Part shown: positions 1 to 8,934 of the stretch, piece after piece | How the letters are laid out: each line of letters opens with the position of its first letter | Numbering within the stretch: position 1 is the first letter of the stretch | Source: an uncultured Maribacter sp. | GTDB lineage: Bacteria > Bacteroidota > Bacteroidia > Flavobacteriales > Flavobacteriaceae | Assembly: GCF_947495965.1 (NCBI RefSeq) | Contig: NZ_CANMBB010000001.1 | Coordinates: 1-64,000, forward strand | Direction: 5' to 3' | Length of the DNA: 64,000 bases | Notes under the pieces: generated by a model | Told to the model about the DNA's origin: nothing | The model's database searches: none | Seen by the model: the letters and a program-made list of their open reading frames with translations, nothing else | Translations under genes and position numbers: made by a program

Positions 1-386
1 TAACCTGAATTGATATATGCCTGAGCTTGTAGTACAGCTTTCTGGATGTTCTTCTGCGGGCGAAATCCATAACTAACTGGTTCAAATTCGTACTCGAATT
101 TGGTCATTAATTGAAAATTTACTGCCTGTTGTAACCATCGGTCTACTACTGTTGGGATTCCTAATAAACGAGACTTTCCCTTGCCTTTTGGAATACTTAC
201 TCCTAAGATTGGGGATGGTATATAGCTATGAGCATCGATTGATGTTAGTAGAACGCCTCGGTGTGCTCTGATATAATCCGATAGTGCCGTGGTTCTCATA
301 CCATCGATGCCACTTGAACCTTTATTTTGCATCACTTGTCGTGCTGCTCTGTCTAGGTTGCCTGCTGCTAATACTTTTCCTATCAT
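1..386 (-). CDS. ltrA: Group II intron reverse transcriptase/maturase, N-terminal part
   Basis: I translated this by hand from ATG at 386 to the window edge: 128 codons with no stop. It opens with MIGKVLAAGNLDRAARQVMQ and continues with NKGSSGIDGM, then IPKGKGKSRLLGIPTVVDRW, then SYGFRPQKN. These are the RT-0/RT-1/RT-2 blocks of group II intron-encoded proteins. The catalytic YADD block, the maturase domain and any endonuclease domain would lie left of base 1. The protein serves splicing and retrohoming of the intron that contains it. Whether the gene is intact cannot be judged from this window. Confidence 0.88.
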   Translation of the reverse strand, partial: MIGKVLAAGNLDRAARQVMQNKGSSGIDGMRTTALSDYIRAHRGVLLTSIDAHSYIPSPILGVSIPKGKGKSRLLGIPTVVDRWLQQAVNFQLMTKFEYEFEPVSYGFRPQKNIQKAVLQAQAYINSG

Positions 387-884
387 AGGTAATTAATAAT
401 TTGTAATCTCCTGTTGGTTTAAGAATAGGCTTGCTTTGCATCCTAGTCGAATTCCAACCTAATTTAATGTTCTGTCCTTCCTTATTTGTGAGTCCTCTGT
501 GGTTTCTATTCACAACTCGTTTCCCATAAGTACTATGACTTCTGCTGACTTCTCCAATACGCCAACTCGTAGCTTTGGAGACCTCCCCAGGTAAGGACAT
601 CTTCTTTCGCTCAATCCCTGCCGTATCTACATAACTACCCTTTTAGTATTCTTTTGGGCGTTACAATGATGTGCTTGCTTACCCAAGTAATTATGCCTCT
701 GTATACGGTTCGTGTGCCTCAGTACCAAGCTTTGTAGTCTCGCTTCCTTCAGATGTAACCTCACGATCACCACCCTTGCGACTTACTAATGCTTCAAGAC
801 GTTACTCCTGCGCATAAGGGACTTGCACCCTCTAGATGAATTAGTTATCTTTCGATAAATTAAAGATGCCCATGCTGGGCACAC
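1..884 (-). mobile_element. Group II intron (IIC-attC type), 5' part, runs off left edge
   Basis: The minus strand begins at 884 with GTGTGCCC, a good group II 5' end (consensus GUGYG), followed at once by a GCCC-AGCAT-GGGC stem. About 500 nt of non-coding, structured-looking sequence follows, then the intron-encoded reverse transcriptase from 386. The 5' exon ends in CCATTGT and belongs to an attC site at 885-1012. That fits the TTGT/T target known for class C-attC introns. The 3' half of the intron and the 3' exon (expected to start TGGGC) lie outside the window. The short ORF at 322-600 on the same strand is an accidental reading frame in the intron RNA. Confidence 0.85.
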
Positions 885-1012
885 ACAATGGCTATATTTC
901 AAACTGGGCTAAGCGCTTTTTCTATGTAAAATAATAATTCTAAAAATTTATCTCTGGCTGACTGGTTAGCGTATACTTTCCCAGTCCGAAATCATAGCCG
1001 GGAACGTTGGGC
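885..1012 (+). other. attC recombination site (integron cassette site) split by the intron
   Basis: Two long inverted arms, 890-908 and 980-999, share the pattern GGCTATATTTCAAACTGGG / CCCAGTCCGAAATCATAGCC. The right end is GTTGGGC at 1006-1012, a perfect GTTRRRY R' box. The left end reads ACAATGGC straight after the intron. With GCCCA restored from the far side of the intron this would make GCCCAAC, a perfect RYYYAAC box. The spacer between the arms is about 70 nt. The next gene starts 12 nt after the R' box, as expected of a cassette gene. Confidence 0.75.
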
Positions 1013-1024
1013 AACATTTAAAAA

Positions 1025-1858
1025 ATGGGTAATTACATTGTATTAGACACATCGATATATAGAGAACTTGGGCTCAAATTCAATGAGAATTTGGATTATA
1101 AGAATCTACACGCATTTACAATGAACACAGATGGTGAAGTCTTGTTGTCAGATATAGTTGTAGAAGAATTTAGTAATTATTACGAGACATTAATTACCTC
1201 AAAAACAAACTCTTACATTAAAGCTAGTAAGGACTTAATTCGTGACCCATATTTTAATTCCCCAAAAGAAATTGAAAATGGTGCAAACAAAGAATTGCTA
1301 AAAGCTATTGAAAATTTCAGATCAACTTTACAAAAAGACCCAATTCATAATTTGAGGATTGCTATCGTGAGACCAACACTAATTAATGGACTTGAATTAA
1401 CCAAGTTTATATTAAATAGTAAGGAGTCAAAGGATAGTAACATTCAGATAAGAGATTACTTAATTTGGGATTCTGTTTTGAACTTTGCGAGACGAGAAAA
1501 TGAAGAAAGAATAACAAAAATTGGGCGTAGAAAAATAAAAAGCGATAAAGGTATTATTACATTTATAACTAAAGATAAAGGATTTGGGGAAAATGAAATA
1601 TTTCAAAATCTTCTAAAAGAATATAAGATAAATAACCTAGAAGTTCTTTCTTCAATTCCGCAATTCCTTGAGAAGAAAGGGTTCTATTTTGACTTTATAA
1701 CTTCAGAATTAATTCAAGAAAAGATTAATTCAAAACGTATCTTAAAGGACTTAAGTAAAGATATTGGAGCTCTCTTAAGTTATGTTAGTGAAAGATATCA
1801 TAAAAACTGTTATGAAAAAGAGATTGAAGAGTCAGAAATTGAAAAGGGTGATGGGTGA
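1025..1858 (+). CDS. PIN-domain protein (DUF4935-like), cassette gene
   Basis: The 277-residue protein has the layout of PIN-domain ribonucleases. LDTS carries Asp8, acidic residues follow at Glu47/Glu48 (SDIVVEEF), Asp144 and Asp149 lie in RDYLIWDSVL, and Asp184 lies in ITKDKGF after a hydrophobic strand. These match the four acidic metal-binding positions of the family. The length and central helical insertion resemble the DUF4935 group rather than small VapC toxins. No antitoxin gene is adjacent. The start codon is 12 nt downstream of the attC R' box, so the gene looks like an integron cassette without its own promoter. RNase or toxin activity is inferred from the fold only. Confidence 0.75.
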   Translation: MGNYIVLDTSIYRELGLKFNENLDYKNLHAFTMNTDGEVLLSDIVVEEFSNYYETLITSKTNSYIKASKDLIRDPYFNSPKEIENGANKELLKAIENFRSTLQKDPIHNLRIAIVRPTLINGLELTKFILNSKESKDSNIQIRDYLIWDSVLNFARRENEERITKIGRRKIKSDKGIITFITKDKGFGENEIFQNLLKEYKINNLEVLSSIPQFLEKKGFYFDFITSELIQEKINSKRILKDLSKDIGALLSYVSERYHKNCYEKEIEESEIEKGDG

Positions 1859-2024
1859 ATTTAACCGAATTGAAAAATGTTTTCAAAAAGACGAAGCTTG
1901 TTTCATGTTCGTAAATAACGGCGACATGATATTAAGAACCTCAGGTCGAACCATACAACTTAAAAACGAAAATGGTTTATTCGCCAAGTGTGGCATATAC
2001 TTTTTTGAAAAACAAATTAGTTAA
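1851..2024 (+). CDS. Small hypothetical ORF overlapping the end of the PIN gene
   Basis: An ATG at 1851 overlaps the PIN gene stop by 8 bp and opens a 57-codon frame ending in FFEKQIS. I recognise no family. The frame also extends upstream to 1782 inside the PIN gene, so the start is uncertain. It may be a translationally coupled small protein or the leftover end of a displaced gene. Confidence 0.25.
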   Translation: MGEFNRIEKCFQKDEACFMFVNNGDMILRTSGRTIQLKNENGLFAKCGIYFFEKQIS

Positions 2025-2662
2025 AAATTCACTTTAGTTGCCGCTTATTTTCATTCTTAAATTATAAAACTGTTTTTAAAACCTGAACTTTTAACTTCAA
2101 ATTACACGGCAAATTATGATGCAAAAAAGGTGCATGTAAAAAAGCTTTTATCCGACTTTAAGGAAAGTATTGGCTATTTAATAAATCACCCATAATAGTA
2201 TTCCATATAGCGTATGGTAAAAATATGTTACTTATAGACTGGAGAAAAAGTAAAGCTAACACAACTTATAAACAATAATGGCTTCGGGTTTAGTCGCAGG
2301 GTTTGCGTATTTTTATGAAGTCGCAAAATCTTTGGGATTTTGCTTTAAAGAAGGAAATAAGATTACATTTATCTTTAGACTTTAAAAACCAAATATGGTA
2401 TACAAATTAACAGCGTAAATTCAATTTTAACTTGTATCCATATTTCAGGATTAGACATTGACTTCTCTTTAAGCAGGGTATATGATATACCTTCATTGTT
2501 TTCAGATTTCTAATTTCTAAAAAAAGTTTCGTTATTAAATTTACTTCTAACCACATCGTAAAGTTAAAAATTTATAATAGTTCCTAAAATTCTAAAAATA
2601 TATTTAATATGCAACCTTTTGAAAAATGACTTGTCTATATAAAAAACAAATAATCAAAAATC
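2025..2662 (+). other. Non-coding stretch with gene debris and a half hairpin repeat
   Basis: No complete gene is visible in 638 bp. At about 2060-2195 one plus-strand frame runs for some 40 codons without a start (ending KESIGYLINHP, then stop) and looks like the tail of a lost gene. Bases 2265-2361 are a copy of the left half of the attC-like hairpin at 3361-3542. The remainder is AT-rich, and a promoter for the lipoprotein gene at 2663 is presumably here but I could not pick it out. Confidence 0.5.
2265..2361 (+). repeat. Half copy of an attC-like hairpin repeat
   Basis: The segment begins CTTATAAACAATAATGGC and stays roughly three-quarters identical to 3360-3458 across about 95 bp, including the shared TCTTT(T)GGGATTTTGCTTT-like part. 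The matching right arm is absent, so the hairpin is truncated. Confidence 0.6.
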
Positions 2663-3340
2663 ATGAGAATAAAGAAGCAAGGAATTATAATTGTACTATT
2701 AGGGATTCTAACGGTAAATTGTATAGATGAATTAGAGGAAGCACAAAGCAACTATCTAAATTACAACACAAAAATTAATTTAGAATTACCTTTCAATGGG
2801 GAATGGTTAATAGCCCACGGAGGTAGAAATTTAAGTGAAAATCATCACGCCTCAGTTAGGGAACAAAGATTTGCCATCGATGCTTTTCAAAAGATAAATG
2901 GCAGTTCATATTTAGGAGATGGAAAAGATAATGAAGACTACTATTGTTTTGGCAAACCTCTTTTCGCTCCTGGAAATGGAATAGTTATATTAGTAGAAAA
3001 TACAGTTATAGATAACACTCCAGGCGAGTTAAACCCAAACCAATTAGCAGGAAACTATGTGGTAATTAATCATCAAAATGATGAATATTCTTTTATAGCG
3101 CATTTTAAACAAGGTAGTATAATTGTAAATGTAGGGGATCAGGTTGTTAAAGGCCAAAAATTAGGAGAAACAGGAAATAGTGGAAATTCAACTGAACCTC
3201 ATTTGCATTATCATATGCAAACAACAAAAAACCTGCATAATGGTGAAGGATTACCTGCGCAATTTCTAAATTATTATGCTAATGATGTACTTATAGAAAG
3301 AGGTGAGCCAATAAAAAATCAAATTGTTAAGAAAAAATAA
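2663..3340 (+). CDS. M23-family (LytM-like) lipoprotein
   Basis: The 225-residue protein has a short signal peptide ending in the lipobox LTVNC (Cys20), so it should be an outer- or inner-membrane lipoprotein. The body is a LytM/M23 endopeptidase fold: RFAID with Asp73, GKPLFAPGNG, NYVVINH, AHF with His147, GDQVVKGQKLGETGNSG, and HLHYH with His180 and His182. These match the zinc ligands and catalytic histidines of LytM. The first His of the HxxxD motif is Arg69 here, so zinc binding may be weakened or lost. The gene stands alone between two attC-like repeats. Likely role is peptidoglycan peptide cleavage or, if inactive, a regulatory or binding function. Confidence 0.8.
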   Translation: MRIKKQGIIIVLLGILTVNCIDELEEAQSNYLNYNTKINLELPFNGEWLIAHGGRNLSENHHASVREQRFAIDAFQKINGSSYLGDGKDNEDYYCFGKPLFAPGNGIVILVENTVIDNTPGELNPNQLAGNYVVINHQNDEYSFIAHFKQGSIIVNVGDQVVKGQKLGETGNSGNSTEPHLHYHMQTTKNLHNGEGLPAQFLNYYANDVLIERGEPIKNQIVKKK

Positions 3341-3360
3341 AAACCATTTTACAAAAAAAC

Positions 3361-3542
3361 CTATAAACAATACGGGCTTTGGGCTTAATCGCTGGGTTTG
3401 TGTGTTTTTATGTAGTCCGGAAAATCTTTTGGATTTTGCTTTGGACAAGAAAAAATAAATCAAAACCAAAAGATTTTGCTATGTGCGTGGCGGAAAGCAA
3501 ACGCCAGTTTGCTCCTGTACTGTTCATAGCTCAACCGTTAGC
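3361..3542 (+). repeat. attC-like long hairpin repeat
   Basis: The outer arms CTATAAACAATACGGG (3361-3376) and CCTGTACTGTTCATAG (3514-3529) pair at 13 of 16 positions. The inner arms 3421-3438 and 3461-3477 pair almost perfectly with one bulged base. The right end TCATAGC..CGTTAGC resembles the end of the attC at 885-1012. It starts 20 nt after the stop of the lipoprotein gene. The R' box (GTTAGCA) departs from strict GTTRRRY, so the site may be diverged. Confidence 0.6.
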
Positions 3543-3660
3543 AGTTATTTGGTAAAATATACAAACATCCTTTACAAAATTATAGAAACATCGTTTACAC
3601 TTTTTAAGTTGCATTTGAAACCAATATTCAGATGCTATGCCTTAGAAAAAACAGACGATT

Positions 3661-4800
3661 ATGGAACAAAAAATTGAATTTATCTGTGAATGGCGAACGG
3701 GAAAATATACCATCACAGAGCTTTACAAATGTTTTGATATTTCAAGACCAACGGCCTATAAAATCATATCTCGATTTGAAAATAAAGGCTATGAGGGATT
3801 AAGGGAACTATCTAGAAAACCTCGAAGACCACACCCAAATTCGACCAACGAAAAAGTAGTGGAGCGCATCCTTTTCCTAAAAGAAAAACACAAGCTCTGG
3901 GGTGCTAAAAAATTACATACCCTGTTGTATAAAGATTTTCATCAGGAAATAATCTCAACGGTCTTGACTGTACACAACATCCTTAAAAAACACGGTTTGG
4001 TGTCACCTCAAAAAAGACTTAGAAGAGTAAAGCCAATACACCCCATCTTTGACCCAAAACATTGTAACGAAGTATGGAATGCAGACTATAAAGGCAAGTT
4101 CCTTATGGGGAATAAATCTATTACCATCCCTTTACAATTGCAGACTCAAAGAGCCGATTTGTATTTACCGCAAAAAGACATTATAAAGAAAACCTTGACT
4201 CTGCAAAAAGCGAATTCAAAAGGGTTTTTAGGTAATTCGGGATTCCTGAACAAATCCATACTGACAATGGAAGCGCATTTGGTTCCGTGGCCGCTATAAA
4301 AAGATTTACTAGATTATCGTATTGGCTCATAGAACTCGGAATCATGCCTGTGTTTTCAGACCCAGCACACCCGGAACAGAACGGACGGCATGAACGTATG
4401 CAAAGGGATTTAAAGGCTACTTGAATCCTTCAGCTTATAACATGACAGCGCAACAAAGACGCTTGAACAGCTTTGTAAAAGAATATAACAACCTAAGACC
4501 TCATGAAGCATTGAACATGAAAACACCTGCTTCAGCACATGAGTTTTTAACAAAAATCTTTCCCTGAAAGAATTCCACACTTTGATTACGATTCCAAAAT
4601 GAAAGTCTTAAAAGTAACACAAAATGGAGATATCAGATAAAAGGCTTACTATTAGATTTACCTTTCCGCTTCGTTCCAAGGTAAACACATCGGTGCTCTA
4701 GAAATTGGTAATGGTATTTGGAGGGTGTTTTATAGAAACGTATTTTTAGTTTTTTTTACGAACATGTGTTTAGAAAGAAAGAATAATCAGTAAGATTAGA
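3661..4800 (+). pseudogene. Decayed IS481-family transposase
   Basis: The first 130 codons read as a good IS481-type transposase: a helix-turn-helix (TITELYKCFDISRPTAYKII), GAKKLHTLL, and NEVWNADYKGKF with the first catalytic Asp. The frame then shifts several times. The second catalytic block (IHTDNGSAFGSVAA) lies in another frame near 4255-4295. SDPAHPEQNGRHERM follows near 4358, and NNLRPHEALNMKTPASAH near 4490-4545. A C-terminal piece (LEIGNGIWRVFYRNVFL) reaches about 4750 with internal stops. The open frame 3661-4299 therefore does not encode a working enzyme after about residue 155. Confidence 0.88.
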
Positions 4801-4865
4801 AAGTAACTTAGTGTAAACTCTAATTTATAACTTTTGTAAACTATGTATATTAACGAACATACTCG

Positions 4866-5471
4866 ATGGGGATAGAAACTGAAAACAATATCAAGTATTT
4901 TGATGAATATTCCAAAGCGTTGAGGAAAGTTTGCCCTGAATTAAGTTATGAGGAAATAAGTTATATGTTCCAAAATATTACAATAATCAAATTAAAGACT
5001 AAAGAATTATACGTAAAAACTAATGAAATTCAAGATAACCTAGCTTTCTGTTGTAAAGGTCTATTAAGAAGTTTTTACATAAATGATAAAGGTGAGGATA
5101 TAACAATTGCTTTTATTAAAGAGAATAATTATGCTACGGATTATAGTTCTTTTATAAGTCAAAAACCTTCAACATTTTATATTGAAACTTTAGAACCTTG
5201 TTTATTAATCAATATACCATATACTTCTATAGAAAAATCTTATTCAAAGTTTAAAAATTGCGAAAAATATGGCAGATTAATTGCTGAAAAGCATCTAATT
5301 AAAACCCAAAGTAGAATTAATGAATTTCTGTTTCACAATGCTGAACAGAGATATATTAACTTCATTTCAAAAAATACCGATATCCTTAATCGTATTTCAA
5401 TAACACACCTTTCTTCATTTTTAGGAATTAAAAGGCAAACCTTAACTCGAATTAGAAAGAAATTACTTTAG
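4866..5471 (+). CDS. Crp/Fnr-family transcriptional regulator
   Basis: The 201-residue protein has an N-terminal cyclic-nucleotide-binding-like beta barrel (about residues 25-125, with CCKGLLRSFYINDKGEDITIAFI) and a short C-terminal helix-turn-helix (THLSSFLGIKRQTLTRIRKKL). This is the usual flavobacterial Crp-like form with no obvious cAMP-binding Arg-Ser pair. The gene is 78 bp upstream of an SGNH hydrolase on the same strand and may control it. It lies just after the IS481 relic. Confidence 0.8.
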   Translation: MGIETENNIKYFDEYSKALRKVCPELSYEEISYMFQNITIIKLKTKELYVKTNEIQDNLAFCCKGLLRSFYINDKGEDITIAFIKENNYATDYSSFISQKPSTFYIETLEPCLLINIPYTSIEKSYSKFKNCEKYGRLIAEKHLIKTQSRINEFLFHNAEQRYINFISKNTDILNRISITHLSSFLGIKRQTLTRIRKKLL

Positions 5472-5549
5472 TAAAGTAATATTGACACAAATGTGTCAGC
5501 CAATACATATTAAAATAATTCATTTTTGTTAGATTAAAAAAATTATCTA

Positions 5550-6338
5550 ATGAATTTCAAATATTTATTAAATACTATAGCTACAACACCTTTATTGCCA
5601 ATACTTTATTATCAAGGAAAGAAAATAAGAGCGAATACGCCAAGGCTACCAGAAGCAAAAGGAATTAAAGGAGAAATTATTAAAGATTCTAAACAAACAC
5701 TTCGTCTAATAACGATAGGAGATAGCAGTATGGCAGGTGTTGGTGTTGATAGTCATAAAGAAGGCTTTGTTGGCACACTTGCTAAAGAATTAGCATCACA
5801 TTATAGTAGCAATATCTCTTGGAAAGTTTATGCCAAAAGTGGTTTTACTGCCTTAAAAGTTAAGGATAGACTAATTCCTAACATACAGGAAGATGGATTG
5901 AATCTTATTGTTGTTGGCGTTGGGGGAAATGATGCATTTAAATTAACTAGTCCCAAAAAATGGATAAATAATGTAAAAATGTTGATAGCTGATTTAAGAG
6001 TTAAATTTAAACACCAGCCAATAGTTTTTATTAATATGCCACCAGTAAAAGAAATACCAGCTTTTACTTCTTTAATTAAATATACTATGGGTAATCAGCT
6101 TGATTTTTATAGTAATGAACTAGTATCACTAGTAAAAAATATGGACGGTGTTTTCTATTGCTCTAGTAAAATTATGTACAACGATTACAAAAAAAGATAT
6201 AATTTAGACGCTCATTCAAGTGAGTTTTTTAGTGATGGAGATAAATTCCACGCCTCAAAATTAGCATATCAAATTTGGGGAAAGGATATTTTCAATTTTA
6301 TTATAGAAAACAACGACATTAAAAACAGAATGATTTAG
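5550..6338 (+). CDS. SGNH/GDSL-family hydrolase
   Basis: The 262-residue protein has block I TIGDSSMAGVG with the nucleophile Ser, block III GVGGNDAF with the oxyanion Asn, and block V DGDKFHAS with the Asp/His pair. All catalytic positions of the SGNH esterase/lipase superfamily are present. The N-terminus has a hydrophobic stretch (YLLNTIATTPLLPILYY) that could be a membrane anchor. The substrate is unknown; homologous proteins are carboxyl- or acetyl-esterases. It is probably the partner of the Crp/Fnr gene upstream. Confidence 0.8.
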   Translation: MNFKYLLNTIATTPLLPILYYQGKKIRANTPRLPEAKGIKGEIIKDSKQTLRLITIGDSSMAGVGVDSHKEGFVGTLAKELASHYSSNISWKVYAKSGFTALKVKDRLIPNIQEDGLNLIVVGVGGNDAFKLTSPKKWINNVKMLIADLRVKFKHQPIVFINMPPVKEIPAFTSLIKYTMGNQLDFYSNELVSLVKNMDGVFYCSSKIMYNDYKKRYNLDAHSSEFFSDGDKFHASKLAYQIWGKDIFNFIIENNDIKNRMI

Positions 6339-6354
6339 AATGAATCTTATGTAT

Positions 6355-6376
6355 AAAGAACTGAGGTAGAAAACAA
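6355..6376 (+). repeat. 22-bp repeat after a stop codon, copy 1
   Basis: AAAGAACTGAGGTAGAAAAC recurs with two changes at about 10442-10463. Both copies lie shortly after the stop of a gene, the SGNH hydrolase here and the SRPBCC lipoprotein there. They may be left arms of decayed attC-like sites. Confidence 0.45.
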
Positions 6377-6469
6377 ATATATTCTTCTTTAATTTAAAAT
6401 AATATTATTCTAGCTTATAGATTCAACAACTTGATTCTTTGAGTTTTTTTCATTTTATGTCTGGAATTG

Positions 6470-7700
6470 CAACAAAAAGTCGGACAATAAGTTATGCTGC
6501 ATTTTTTAAAAATTACATAGTTAATGAGATACAGCCTTTCCATTTCTAAAGGGTTTTATATCCTAGACTAGAATGTCTTATTTTTCTATTACACCATATT
6601 TCTAAGTATCTAAAAATCTCTGTTCTTGCTTCTCTTTTAGATTTAAAATTGTTTTGAAAAAAGATTCTGCGACTGCATTATCCTAAAAGTTTCCCTTTCT
6701 ACTCATACTTTGGATTATATTATTCTTATTTATGATTTTTTAAAAATCACCACAAGCATATTGAACTCCTTTATTTATATGAAATATCAAATACTTATTT
6801 CAATTTCTATTGTAGAGTGTCATTTTTAATGCTTCAATAAATGTTTCGGCTGCTTTCATAGTTGCACTTACTGACCAACCAATTACTTTACGATCAAACA
6901 AATCAATTACTACTGTTAGATATACCCCATTCATTTTTAGTATTTACATAGGTAATATCTGAGACCCATACCATCCCTGGTAAATCAACTATAAAATTTC
7001 TATTCAACAAATAAGGAGTTGTTGGAGCACTATGTTTGGTATCCGTAGTTAGTATCCATTTTTTTCTAATCTTATTTTATATGTTATTATTCCTCATTAC
7101 TATAGCTACTTTTGGACAAGATACTTTATATCCTAGTTGATATAATTCCTCCTGTATTCGAGCACTACCATAACTACCATTACTCTGATTATAAATATTT
7201 AGTATTTCTTGTAACAACATATTATTTTCTTTTTCTCTATTAGAAATCAGTCCTTTACACTAAAAGCTATAATCACTCTTACCTACTTTTAATACTTTAT
7301 ACATCTTCTAGAATAGGATACGCTACTTTGTAAGTATCTATAAAACTAAAAATATCTATACGTTCTTAGAGAAGATGCTTACTGCCTTTTTAAGATGTCA
7401 CGCTCTAATTCTGCATCTCTAAATGCTTTCTTTAATTCCATTATTTCTTTTTGTTCTGATGTTAAATTAGGGCGACCATTTACTGAAAAACTACCCGTAG
7501 AGTTTGCATTAAACTCCCTACACCATCTCGATAGTAATTTCAGACCTATACTTAAATCATTACTAATCTATCAAGTACTCTTTCCTGAATTAACTAATTC
7601 AACCGCCATTATTTTAAATGTCTTTTCGTAATGGCTTCTTTTTGTTTTTATTGTGGATTAAGCTATTAATTTAAAGCTTAACCTACCGTCCAAACAAATG
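6470..7700 (-). mobile_element. Decayed IS3-family insertion sequence (orfA and orfB relics)
   Basis: The minus strand carries many transposase fragments broken by stops and frameshifts. orfA debris lies at about 7665-7300 (LLSRWCREFNANSTGSFSVN, ELKKAFRDAELERDILKR). orfB debris runs from about 7270 to 6480: NGSYGSARIQEELYQLGYKV, NFIVDLPGMVWVSDITYVNT with the first DDE Asp, and NAVAESFF with the last Glu. Plus-strand frames here, such as 7395-7631, are antisense shadows. The ends could not be fixed; a TGTCCGACTTTTT-like end on the minus strand near 6490 is one candidate. Confidence 0.8.
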
Positions 7701-7803
7701 TAGTAACTCCATGTTTATCTATAACCGTATTTTAGGACGTGACATTAAATACCATATTCCTCTATTCAAAGAACGGTATGGGAGAAAATACTTATATACG
7801 ACT

Positions 7804-8859
7804 TTATAGCAGTAATTTGAAATGACCTGGTGTTTTGCCATACCATTTTTTAAATGCAGAAACAAAAGTACCTGATTCTGAATAGCCCATTAAGTAAGAA
7901 ACTTCTTTAATACTCAAATTTTTTTTCAAATAATCTACTGCTAATTTTTTTTTTACCTCAGTTACTAATTTTGAGTAAGAGGTTCCCTCCTCTTTTAGCT
8001 TTCTTTGGAGGTTACGGGGAGACATATTTAAGTTATCAGCTATCAACTCAAAACTTGGAATATATGGGTTCAAAAGAGAATAAATCATTGAAGTAATTAC
8101 TCCTGATAAGTTATCGGATTGATATTGTGATTGAAACCTGGCACAGGCAACATTTTCCAATACTTGTAACAGTTCATAGTCAGAAAATACAATTTTTTGT
8201 TCCAGAATTTCTATTCTAAATTTCATTTGATTAACATCAGACTCTAATTCTACTGAAGTATTAAATACTCTATCAAATGATTTCTTTTTTATCGATTCAA
8301 AATCAATCTTTACCTCTAGAGGCGATGTTTTATAAAGAGTTAAAAACTCCAACTCTTTATAAGCGAAAACCATAGAGGATAAAACAAGGTGTTTAGTTGC
8401 TAATGGAAATTTATTTTTAGCTTCGGGATGTAATTTGAACACTAGCAGAAGATGATTTTCTTTAAGTTGAAACTCTATCTGAAGCACGTTACTAATTAAA
8501 TTAAAATGTCCACAGCACTTTTCAATTCCTACTCTAATTGTTGGACTCACCTGAATAATTTGACCTACAATTCCTAATGCTGCTAAATTGAATTTTTCGC
8601 CTTGATGAAGCCCAAACAAAGAATCTTTGGAGGCATTGATAGTATATTCATAAAATCGTGCATAATCTTCGTAAGGAATTGCTGAAGTCTCATTTATAGC
8701 TAAAAGATCTTTAATCGTATTTCCAAAATTTAGTTCTTTATCTATTAAATTTCTCTCGGTATAAAGCAGAAGGCTTTCTGCTAGTAGTTTTGATATGTAC
8801 AATTCTTTCATAGCTTGCAATTTAATAGATTTCTTTAACCTATTAAATAAATGTCGCAA
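7804..8859 (-). CDS. AraC-family transcriptional regulator (long, Arabinose_bd-like N-terminus)
   Basis: The C-terminal 100 residues hold a double helix-turn-helix of the AraC type (ELIADNLNMSPRNLQRKLKE, then IKEVSYLMGYSESGTFVSAF, KKWYGKTPGHFK). The N-terminal 230 residues resemble the arabinose-binding-like domain of OruR/VirS-type regulators (GLHQGEKFNLAALGIVGQII). A second possible start is Met17 at 8811, which leaves a longer spacer to the divergent gene. The gene is transcribed away from the lipoprotein/SRPBCC pair starting at 8935, so it is a likely regulator of that pair. Confidence 0.85.
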   Translation of the reverse strand: MRHLFNRLKKSIKLQAMKELYISKLLAESLLLYTERNLIDKELNFGNTIKDLLAINETSAIPYEDYARFYEYTINASKDSLFGLHQGEKFNLAALGIVGQIIQVSPTIRVGIEKCCGHFNLISNVLQIEFQLKENHLLLVFKLHPEAKNKFPLATKHLVLSSMVFAYKELEFLTLYKTSPLEVKIDFESIKKKSFDRVFNTSVELESDVNQMKFRIEILEQKIVFSDYELLQVLENVACARFQSQYQSDNLSGVITSMIYSLLNPYIPSFELIADNLNMSPRNLQRKLKEEGTSYSKLVTEVKKKLAVDYLKKNLSIKEVSYLMGYSESGTFVSAFKKWYGKTPGHFKLLL

Positions 8860-8934
8860 ATTATCAATTATATGTCGTTATATATTAATCAAATTCAATC
8901 CATCTAAATTATTTTTGTATAAAAAAAATAAACC

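Noticed and set aside
322-600. 92-codon minus-strand ORF starting MSLPGEVSKATSWRIGEVSR
   Set aside because: It lies inside the 5' RNA part of the group II intron and overlaps the reverse transcriptase start; such frames recur in intron RNAs without being genes.
1782-1850. Longer start for the small ORF after the PIN gene
   Set aside because: This part overlaps the coding region of the PIN gene in another frame; the ATG at 1851 is the only start that avoids most of the overlap.
7395-7631. 78-codon plus-strand ORF
   Set aside because: It is antisense to the orfA remnant of the IS3 relic, whose minus-strand translation is recognisable.
7711-7809. 32-codon frame MFIYNRILGRDIKYHIPLFK
   Set aside because: It overlaps the end of the AraC gene on the other strand and has no supporting feature.
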